Assembly (NCBI RefSeq): GCF_022012475.1
Contig: NZ_JAKLWS010000001.1
Span: 124,001 to 188,000, forward strand
Reading direction: 5' to 3'
DNA: 64,000 bases
Source: Rhodohalobacter sulfatireducens
GTDB taxonomy: Bacteria > Bacteroidota > Rhodothermia > Balneolales > Balneolaceae
Shown here piece by piece: positions 57,368 to 64,000 of the stretch. The notes beneath the pieces were generated by a model that was not told where the DNA came from, searched no databases, and was given only the letters and a program-made list of their open reading frames with translations. Every line of letters starts with the position of its first letter. The first letter of the stretch is position 1. The position numbers and the translations under genes were made by a program.

Positions 57368-58612
57368 TTGTTCAATTATAAACCAAGAATCCACATATAT
57401 CAGCAATCGAGAAAAGAATTTAACCAGAATTTTTCACGAAAAAGGTGACTGTAGATTTGCAGCATAATGAATAGCTCTGAAAGAGCGCAAGAACATAGCC
57501 TCGGGCAGAGTGAGCTAACGAACGACGCCCGGGGATAAAAAAGCATAATAAGCCTCCCCGAGGCGCTGGCTTGCGGATGGTCAACATTCCGTAGCGAGGG
57601 GTTTCGGGAAATACGGTGTAAAAAGCTACCTCTTCCAAACCCCGAATACGCCGGGCAATCCAATCCTTGATCGCCTGCGAAGTTCTTCAAGATCCATAGG
57701 CGCCGGTTTAGGTGGCTGGCTGCCTCTTACTGAACCACCACTGGCCCTGACATTACTCATAAAATCACAAATTTTTAGATGATATCTTTATCTAGGTTTA
57801 TTGGAAAGGTTGAGGATCATTCAAAATGATAAGCTATCAAACCTTAACGTCATCTTATTCATCCCTACTCTTCGGGACGAACCGTAAATTCTAGGCGGTG
57901 AAACAATTGGTGGCTGTTACTGAATCTCTACCTTTTATTAATGGTCCATTGCGTTCATAGCTTGTTAACTCAGTTAAGAGCCGCTCATTTTTTGAATGCG
58001 AAGCGATATGATAAAAGGTCCCCACAGATCTTCAGGCTCCCTCAATCCGCCAATTCTTTCGAGGCCGGAGTGGTGATGGCACACCTCAAAGGGTGCCGCA
58101 CTGAACCATCAGCCACCGAATATTCTTCACAGCCGGGGTTTTGGGTGCTTTTGACGGCATAAAAGTACCAGAATGCAACAATGTTACTTTCTTTAAATGA
58201 CAGCGGTAATCGTCAAAGTTCACCTAAATCTCAACCCGTTAAAGGATAGTCACTTTTTTTGTGCGAAAAAAGTGACGAAAAACGCATCGGGAATAGAGAT
58301 AGCCACTCTCTGTGGTTTCAATAGGATTACGATATTTCAGTTCTTCCGTGCCCCCAGATTATCCTTCCCGCTATTCCCGCAATCTCCTATTCCATATTCA
58401 CGGCCAGTATACCTTTACTTTTATGAAAATTGCCTTCGGCCTTGAAGAATCTGGAGAAAAGGTTTTATTGTGAAGCGCTTGGGCAGCCTTCCTCACCGGT
58501 GATAAACCTAAATTCTTACTCTGAGCTTGATGGACCATCCCCCCAATGATGCCCAGGTCAGAAGGGAAAATCTTTTACAAATTCTCAATCGACTACTTTA
58601 CTACTTCAATCT
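57368..58612. other. 1.2-kb gene-free region with repeat-like sequence
   Basis: No credible CDS. It is less AT-rich than its neighbours, with hairpins such as GCTCT-GAA-AGAGC (57474-57486) and a CCTCGGGC/GCCCGGGG arm pair, and a perfect 11-bp hairpin near 58249-58276 (GTCACTTTTTT and its complement). The stop-rich frames give short compositionally odd peptides. I read it as decayed repeat or mobile-element DNA without identifying the element. Confidence 0.5.
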
Positions 58613-59533
58613 TTATCCACCAACAATTTTCTTAGCATCCTGCCTGATCCCTGAATCATTTGATCGCCATAAATATCTCAAATAAAAGATTTGGGATTTA
58701 AGCTTTTGCAAAAGAATACGGATAGCAGACCGCTCCTGTCTACACTCAAATGTTACGGCTGTAAATCCAATCTTAATAAGCCGGAAAAAATCGAATCTGC
58801 TTGGGTGTAAACCGAATGTACTTGTACCGCCGCGACCTGTTTTGATGACGCGTGGTTTATAAACACCCGGATGCTGATTCACAACAAAATTTCCATAGGT
58901 TTCGAATTCACTGAACCCATGATTTCTAAGATTTTCATCTGCAATGGATTGTAAAATCATCCAATACCAGGGATTTTTGCCGGGTGTTATTTCCCGGATT
59001 TTTTGAATCAGCTCCTGCATGTACTCTTTTTTTATCATCAAATGCTGATCGATAAAGGAGTGATTCACTTGCTTTTCAAGTCCAAACAGATCTTGCAGAA
59101 ACTGAAAATAGGGTTGATGATGTTCCGTTTTTGGATTGAAAAAAATATGTTTATCCTCGTCAAAAAAGGTGATTGGCCTCATTAGAATGGTATCACTGTC
59201 CCAAATCAAATAATGATCGGCAATCCCCGGTAGTTGCGATACGGCCATTTTTAAAAACTGCTGATAGTACCAGTTACCTTTAACATTTCCTTCCATCCTA
59301 TCATTGAGAATAGCTTCAATACGATTCAGGCTTAATCCTTCCACCAATTCATCTTCATCCAGAAAATGTAGGTTTATCTTTGAGTGCGTTCTCTTTCTTA
59401 TCGCTTTGAAAACATCTGATTTTGTGATCAGGAATATTTTTCGGCTCTGAAGAAAATGATCAATCGAATGAATTGCCAGAGGAGCAATTACTGAATCATC
59501 TGCATGAGCGCATAAAACTGTATCGTACACCAT
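58613..59533 (-). CDS. DUF6492-type putative glycosyltransferase
   Basis: 306 residues. GT-A-like layout: DTVLCAHADDSVIAPLAIHS at the start, then ADHYLIWDSDTILMRPI (DSD metal motif, about 118-120) and later HPSRFDFFRL. No membrane helix. Probably transfers a sugar in cell-surface glycan synthesis. Faces the plus-strand exostosin-like genes on both sides. Confidence 0.7.
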   Translation of the reverse strand: MVYDTVLCAHADDSVIAPLAIHSIDHFLQSRKIFLITKSDVFKAIRKRTHSKINLHFLDEDELVEGLSLNRIEAILNDRMEGNVKGNWYYQQFLKMAVSQLPGIADHYLIWDSDTILMRPITFFDEDKHIFFNPKTEHHQPYFQFLQDLFGLEKQVNHSFIDQHLMIKKEYMQELIQKIREITPGKNPWYWMILQSIADENLRNHGFSEFETYGNFVVNQHPGVYKPRVIKTGRGGTSTFGLHPSRFDFFRLIKIGFTAVTFECRQERSAIRILLQKLKSQIFYLRYLWRSNDSGIRQDAKKIVGG

Positions 59534-59659
59534 AAAACTTTCAAATCGGATACAAGGAATTCTAAAAGTTTGTAAGTTACTTTTTTTGGATTCAGAATCA
59601 TAAACGAATGAGCGGGGACACTTTTAAATCAGGCAGATCAAAGGAAAGTGAAACTAAAG

Positions 59660-59800
59660 CTGAGCTAAACCTGCATTTCTCACCAAGAAATTTTCTTGTG
59701 AGCAAGACGAAGTTCAAATAGCGCAGTGAGGCGTACATGCTGTACGTTAATCAAGCTATTTGAACTTCTGCCAAAGGCATGCCCTGGGCAAATGCAGCTC
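59660..59800. repeat. Multi-arm palindromic element
   Basis: Perfect 14-bp arms GAAGTTCAAATAGC (59709-59722, complement at 59755-59768) enclose a CGTACA-TGC-TGTACG hairpin (59732-59746). Upstream a CTCAC.AAGAA/TTCTT.GTGAG hairpin (59679-59702) and outer CTGCATTT/AAATGCAG words (59671-59678, 59790-59797) add further arms. Looks like a MITE- or REP-type fold-back element; no second copy seen here. Confidence 0.6.
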
Positions 59801-59880
59801 ATGGGGAAAATTTCGCCGAATTACACACTGCAATTTTTAAAATGAAATATAGATTATTCCAACTCTATGGTACTTAATAG

Positions 59881-59896
59881 GTTATAAATTTATAAC
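59881..59896. promoter_or_regulatory. Perfect 16-bp palindrome upstream of exostosin-like copy 2
   Basis: GTTATAAATTTATAAC lies 17 bp before the ATG at 59913, directly followed by an ATATAT tract. It could be an operator, or chance in AT-rich DNA. Confidence 0.35.
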
Positions 59897-59912
59897 ATAT
59901 ATGTAGTGAGAA

Positions 59913-60875
59913 ATGAAGGTAAATCACGGAAACATCATCAAGATCAAGAAAAAGCTCTATTCTCTGTTCCGAAAATCTCAATCTTTTTTCGGTGAAGGGT
60001 TCTCACCGGTTTTAAAAATTATTACCGGTGAGAGAATTCAATTATTATGCGACCATTTTCTGGGGACGATTGATGATTTTCATGGAAACCCAAGGATCAA
60101 AAGAAGAAAAAACAGGTGGCTTCCAATTGAATCAATAAACTCTTCGATTCATAACAAACCTCGCATCTTTTGTTATACACACCTGTTGGACAATCAAACC
60201 TACCTTGTTAAAAAGTTATCGCTCCTGGAGAACCCCTTTGTACTTGTTCTTCACAACTCAGATTATAATTTTGAAGTGAAGCACCTTGCATTATTCGATC
60301 ATCTTCCAAATTTGCGGCACATATTTACTCAAAACATGAAGGTCTCGGATGAACGTGTAACACCCATTCCAATTGGAATTGCCAACAGGATGTGGCGTCA
60401 TGGCAACTTATGGCTATTAAACAACATGATAAAGCGCGATCCGCCTAAAACAGATCTCGTTTTTTTCAACTTTAGTATTAATACTAACCGGGAAGCAAGG
60501 GAAGATTGTTATCAAAAAATTAAAAAGAAGGGAATTGAATTTTTACCATGGAGAGGAGTTCTTCCCCACTGGGAGACATTGCAAACTCACAAATTCGCAA
60601 TCTGCCCGGAGGGAAACGGTATAGATACCTATCGGTTTTGGGAATGTCTTTATCTAAAAGTTATTCCCATCTGTAAAAGAAATATCCTGGTTGAGCATTT
60701 TGCCAAAGACTTTCCAGTAGTACTCATTGAGGATTGGGAGGATTTGGACTTGGGTCAATTAGAAAATAATTATGCCAATTTTGACTGGAAGAATTGGGGA
60801 AAGCTGGATATGAGTACCTGCGAAAATCTGATCTCTGAGAAAGTTAATTCACTTATTGCCAGGCAACCAACCTGA
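59913..60875 (+). CDS. Exostosin-like glycosyltransferase-related protein, copy 2
   Basis: 320 residues, a paralog of the 56480 gene: shared blocks include LVLHNSDYNFEVKHLALF, VTPIPIGIAN, VFFNFSINTNREAREDCYQ and FAICPEGNGIDTYRFWECLYL. Slightly longer N-terminus. Function as for copy 1. The two copies frame the DUF6492 gene and repeat-rich DNA, suggesting a past duplication. Confidence 0.6.
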   Translation: MKVNHGNIIKIKKKLYSLFRKSQSFFGEGFSPVLKIITGERIQLLCDHFLGTIDDFHGNPRIKRRKNRWLPIESINSSIHNKPRIFCYTHLLDNQTYLVKKLSLLENPFVLVLHNSDYNFEVKHLALFDHLPNLRHIFTQNMKVSDERVTPIPIGIANRMWRHGNLWLLNNMIKRDPPKTDLVFFNFSINTNREAREDCYQKIKKKGIEFLPWRGVLPHWETLQTHKFAICPEGNGIDTYRFWECLYLKVIPICKRNILVEHFAKDFPVVLIEDWEDLDLGQLENNYANFDWKNWGKLDMSTCENLISEKVNSLIARQPT

Positions 60876-60964
60876 TTGAAATTTTATTATGGAAAAAATC
60901 CTCAAGACTTTAAATTACTATCTGATATCAGTTCATATTCATTGAACACAAAATGGAGGGAGAG

Positions 60965-61423
60965 ATGAAATCAATTCTTTTTAAAATTTTAATGGTTGTT
61001 CTAGCCGTATTTATTGTTCTTCAATTTTTTGGGGTTGATAAAACCGTCCCTGAAACTGAGCCTTCTGCCGATTTTTTGAATATTCATCAACCACCAGAGA
61101 ATGTTGAATCTATTTTCAGATCAGCCTGTTACGATTGCCATTCCTATGAAACCACTTATCCCTGGTACTCGAATATACAGCCGGTAGCATGGTGGCTGCA
61201 GGACCACATTGATGAAGGCAGGGAGGAGATGAATCTTTCGACATGGCAAAATTATACCGCCGAAGATGCAGACCATTACCTCGAAGAGATGATAGAGGTG
61301 GTTGATGAGGAAGAGATGCCATTGCCGTCTTACACCTGGACACACTCGGAAGCCCGGTTGACAGACCAACAGCGGGACGCTCTTACAGATTGGGCCTCAG
61401 AACTGCGTACCTCGAAGCAGTAG
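60965..61423 (+). CDS. Haem-binding-domain protein (Haem_bd type)
   Basis: 152 residues from the ATG at 60965, preceded by GGAGGGAG; the ATG at 60953 overlaps that ribosome site. Membrane-anchored N-terminus (ILFKILMVVLAVFIVLQFFG), then CYDCHS, a CxxCH c-type haem site, and SNIQPVAWWLQDHIDEGR typical of the Haem_bd family. Periplasmic electron-transfer or redox role is likely. Confidence 0.85.
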   Translation: MKSILFKILMVVLAVFIVLQFFGVDKTVPETEPSADFLNIHQPPENVESIFRSACYDCHSYETTYPWYSNIQPVAWWLQDHIDEGREEMNLSTWQNYTAEDADHYLEEMIEVVDEEEMPLPSYTWTHSEARLTDQQRDALTDWASELRTSKQ

Positions 61424-61463
61424 AATTCTGAACCTTCTTTTGTAACAGGCGAACAAGACTAAA

Positions 61464-62390
61464 CTACTCACTATTTGAGGGATTAGTGACTTTCTTTTGG
61501 CTATCCCACATGGTATTCAGCTTTTCACCGCCGCGAATTCCAAAATCGAGCGTTCTGATTGGAAATGGAATCATTATGTCGTTCTCATCAAAGGCTTTCT
61601 TCAGGGCTATAATCGCATCACTTTGTGGCTCCCAAAAATCCGGGTTGCTTCTGAAATCCACCCAAAAACGAACCACAAAATTGATGGAACTCCCGCCAAA
61701 TTCTTTGAAGAAAAACTCAACCTTTCGATTTTGATTTCTTTTCTCGATGGATTCAATCGCCTCTGTAGCCACTTTTTTTACTTTCTCAAGATCATCCCCA
61801 TAGGAGATTCCACATTCCAGGTCAATTCGCCGCTCTTTATTTTTCGTGTAGTTGGTAAATGGATTTTCATAAACCACTTTATTCGGGATATAGACAATTT
61901 GACCCTGCGGCGTTTTTATAATTGTGTTACGCAGGTTCAGCTTCTGAACCGTACCAAAGTAATCATTGCTCTTTATGATGTCCCCGATTCCAAAGGGATG
62001 GCGAATGGATAGAAGCAAACCTGAAATGAAATTGGCGGCAATATCCTGAAATGCAAAACCTAAGGCCAAACCGATAATACCGGCACCGGCCAGCAGGCTT
62101 GTAACGGTTCCATCAAGATTTAGAATGCTCAACGCAAAAAAGACCCCAATGCCAATAATCAGAACCGACATGACGGTCTCAGCCAGATCAATAACAGTCT
62201 TATTGGTAGTGGCTTTTTCGAGGAGAGTGCGTACAAACTTCCGCAGCATCTTTCCGATTACATAAAAAACAACCAGTACCAGCAGAGCCAATGCTAAATT
62301 GGGAAGCATCTCGATGGTTGCACTCAACCATGTCTCAAGCTTACCCGCTACAATCTGGTAAGCTTCATTCATATCCAAACCAGGTTCCAT
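61464..62390 (-). CDS. MscS-family mechanosensitive channel
   Basis: 308 residues. Three membrane helices (about 25-125), pore-lining helix with GLALGFAFQDIAANFISGLLL (cut: GLALGFAFQDIAANF), then the beta domain (GIGDIIKSNDYFGTVQKLNL) and the alpha-beta C-terminus. Protects against hypo-osmotic shock. Single gene. Confidence 0.93.
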   Translation of the reverse strand: MEPGLDMNEAYQIVAGKLETWLSATIEMLPNLALALLVLVVFYVIGKMLRKFVRTLLEKATTNKTVIDLAETVMSVLIIGIGVFFALSILNLDGTVTSLLAGAGIIGLALGFAFQDIAANFISGLLLSIRHPFGIGDIIKSNDYFGTVQKLNLRNTIIKTPQGQIVYIPNKVVYENPFTNYTKNKERRIDLECGISYGDDLEKVKKVATEAIESIEKRNQNRKVEFFFKEFGGSSINFVVRFWVDFRSNPDFWEPQSDAIIALKKAFDENDIMIPFPIRTLDFGIRGGEKLNTMWDSQKKVTNPSNSE

Positions 62391-62795
62391 AAAATGTGTA
62401 AGTAATTTATTCCAAAGGGTTTACAATCTATACAAGTCTAAATATTTAAGCATTGTTCCATTTTATTTTTAATTCCCAAGTTCAGTTTTGAAAAGCCTAC
62501 TGTGTATTCGATTTTCCAAGACAGATCCTCAGACCCACCAGATAAGCTGAACTGTAACATCTTGCCAAAGATGTAAGAAACGATAAATCACAAAGGAAGC
62601 ATTGATAAGGTGTTTATTCGGATTGAGCAGACTCACTTTTTCTGTTCTGTTTATCCCCTTAGAATCGTTATCATCTACCCGTTGAGGTCTTGATAAGAAT
62701 AGGCTCTTTAACAGTTGATTTGAAAAATAATACTTATTAGATTTTTCGCGTTTGTTAATGGGTCATATTCATAAAATTTCTAAACAGATTGTAAC
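62391..62795. other. Intergenic region
   Basis: 405 bp between divergent MscS and GldA-like genes, AT-rich, no ORF. Contains one short hairpin, ACATCTT-gcca-AAGATGT (62557-62574), without a T-tract. Probably holds both promoters. Confidence 0.45.
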
Positions 62796-63731
62796 ATGAG
62801 TATAACCGTTGAGAATCTCACCAAGATTTACGGTTCTCAAAAAGCAGTTGATGACATCTCTTTCCAGGTTAAAACCGGAGAAATCCTTGGTTTTCTTGGA
62901 CCAAATGGTGCCGGTAAAAGCACCACGATGAAAATTATATCCTGTTTTATCAGCCCTACCAAGGGATCCGTACAGCTTGACGGTTTTGATATTAACAAGC
63001 ATTCTGAAGAGGTGCGAAGACGTATCGGGTATTTGCCGGAAAACAATCCTTTGTACACCGATATGAGCATTTTTGATTACCTGCATATGTCGGCAGCCCT
63101 TCAAAATGTATCCGAAAAAGAGATTCCCGACCGCATTAAACAGATGGTTGATGTTTGCGGGCTTGGACCGGAATGCCATAAAAATATCAACGAACTGTCG
63201 AAGGGTTTTCGGCAGCGGGTAGGATTGGCACAGGCACTTATTCACGACCCGGATGTATTGATTTTGGATGAACCGACAACCGGCCTCGACCCCAATCAAA
63301 TCGTGGAGATCCGATCACTGATCAAAGAGATCGGTAAAGAGAAAACGGTGATGCTCAGCTCGCATATCCTCAAAGAGGTAGAGGCAACCTGCGATCGCAT
63401 ACTCATCATCAGCAAAGGAAAGTTGGTTGCAGACGGATCGACAGAGGAATTGAAAGCACGATCTTCCGGAACGAACCGGCTGCTTCTTCAAATAGAGGGC
63501 GAAGGTGTGAAAGAGGGGCTGTTGGCTTTAGATTCTGTGGCTCAAGTCACACCGGCAGACGAGCATGGAAAAGGCAGTTGGTTCGTGGATATAAAAACCG
63601 GCCGGGATTCACGAAAAGAAATTTTTAGGCTCTGCGTAGATAGAGATTGGGTTTTACTGCAACTTACTCCCATGCAATCAAGCCTCGAGGATGTGTTCCG
63701 AAAACTCACCATTCAATCGGAGGACTTATGA
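62796..63731 (+). CDS. gldA: GldA-like ABC transporter ATP-binding protein
   Basis: 311 residues. Walker A GPNGAGKSTTMKI (about 37-49), signature LSKGFRQRVGLAQAL, Walker B VLILDEPTTGLDP. The LSKGF signature and ~310-residue length match GldA, the ATPase of the GldA/F/G ABC complex first known from gliding Bacteroidota, though present in non-gliders as well. Its last codons overlap the next gene (ATGA). Confidence 0.85.
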   Translation: MSITVENLTKIYGSQKAVDDISFQVKTGEILGFLGPNGAGKSTTMKIISCFISPTKGSVQLDGFDINKHSEEVRRRIGYLPENNPLYTDMSIFDYLHMSAALQNVSEKEIPDRIKQMVDVCGLGPECHKNINELSKGFRQRVGLAQALIHDPDVLILDEPTTGLDPNQIVEIRSLIKEIGKEKTVMLSSHILKEVEATCDRILIISKGKLVADGSTEELKARSSGTNRLLLQIEGEGVKEGLLALDSVAQVTPADEHGKGSWFVDIKTGRDSRKEIFRLCVDRDWVLLQLTPMQSSLEDVFRKLTIQSEDL

Positions 63732-64000
63732 AGCATATCTGGACTATTTGCAAACGCGAGGTGAATGCATTTTTCAGTTCTCTAACTGCATACATTATTC
63801 TTATCGTATTCCTGGCAGTCAGTGGATTTTTTACATGGCTTGGTGGTTCAGGCGACCTGTTTTTTGTAGGACAGGCATCTCTCAATACATTTTTCGGAAT
63901 TGCGTTCTGGACGCTCTTCTTTTTCATCCCGGCCATCACCATGCGGATGCTCGCAGAGGAACGTCGATCCGGCACCCTGGAACTACTCGCCACAAAACCT
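63728..64000 (+). CDS. GldF-like ABC permease, 3' end cut off
   Basis: 91 codons seen from the ATG at 63728, overlapping the GldA-like stop by 4 bp. Encodes an N-terminal cytosolic start (MKHIWTICKREVNAFFSSL), a first helix, a helix TLFFFIPAITMRMLAEE and the ABC-2 permease motif RRSGTLELLATKP. Matches GldF-type permeases. A gldG-like gene may follow beyond the window. Confidence 0.85.
   Translation, partial: MKHIWTICKREVNAFFSSLTAYIILIVFLAVSGFFTWLGGSGDLFFVGQASLNTFFGIAFWTLFFFIPAITMRMLAEERRSGTLELLATKP

Noticed and set aside
57400-57690. 96-residue and 72-residue ORFs in the gene-free region
   Set aside because: Composition is low-complexity and both overlap hairpins; no homolog-like features.
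57941-58445. ORFs of 73 and 82 residues in the gene-free region
   Set aside because: Short, unsupported, and they span the perfect hairpin near 58249.
1-64000. CRISPR arrays, rRNA, tRNA, intact insertion sequences
   Set aside because: Looked for regular direct repeats, tRNA cloverleaf, and transposase genes; none found.

Overview
The window looks like a chromosome segment of a Bacteroidota/Balneolota-type bacterium, probably marine or halophilic. This rests on a GldA/GldF-like ABC pair, OlsB/OlsA-like (GlsB/GlsA) lipid acyltransferases, TopA with C-terminal repeats in place of zinc fingers, short AT-rich intergenic DNA with few recognisable Shine-Dalgarno sites, and many secreted or outer-membrane proteins. 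The lineage is inferred from gene content; no rRNA or tRNA is present to confirm it.

Region 1 (1-9.3 kb): an N-acyl plus O-acyl transferase pair for ornithine/glycine lipids, cut by the window edge; an MFS exporter; a two-gene ABC transporter; an outer-membrane barrel protein; uvrA. Region 2 (9.4-30.9 kb): mostly housekeeping genes (metK, ruvB, ppk1, radC, amn, a NUDIX hydrolase, a PrxQ/Bcp peroxiredoxin, topA). Mixed in are a frameshifted DUF6338-like membrane gene, a tandem amidohydrolase pair of which one has lost its metal ligands, a secreted beta-helix lipoprotein, and an ECF sigma factor with a TPR membrane partner.

Region 3 (30.9-52.4 kb) is a surface-glycan locus. The plus strand carries a sulfotransferase, two GT-C-like membrane glycosyltransferases, two GT2 enzymes, a flippase-like membrane protein, a UDP-galactopyranose-mutase-like flavoprotein and a methyltransferase. 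Facing them is an eight-gene minus-strand array (about 50.1 down to 41.2 kb): a BKACE-family beta-keto acid cleavage enzyme, a NeuD-like acyltransferase, a WecD-like GNAT, three tandem PaaK/CapK-like adenylate-forming ligases, a second flippase-like protein and a WecE/RffA-type sugar aminotransferase. I read this as a candidate pathway for a 4-amino-4,6-dideoxy sugar carrying an unusual acyl group. It is the most novel-looking system in the window.

Region 4 (52.4-64 kb): small secreted proteins; a Tat-exported GH3 glycosidase; two paralogous exostosin-like proteins flanking a DUF6492-type glycosyltransferase; a 1.2-kb gene-free stretch with degraded, repeat-like sequence; a haem-binding-domain protein; an MscS channel; and the start of a GldA/GldF ABC operon that runs off the window.

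Several intergenic gaps hold strong inverted repeats. One dispersed stem-loop family has two copies, each just beyond a Rho-independent terminator. There is also a cloverleaf-like element near 40.0 kb and a multi-arm palindrome near 59.7 kb. I found no tRNA, rRNA, CRISPR array or intact insertion sequence.
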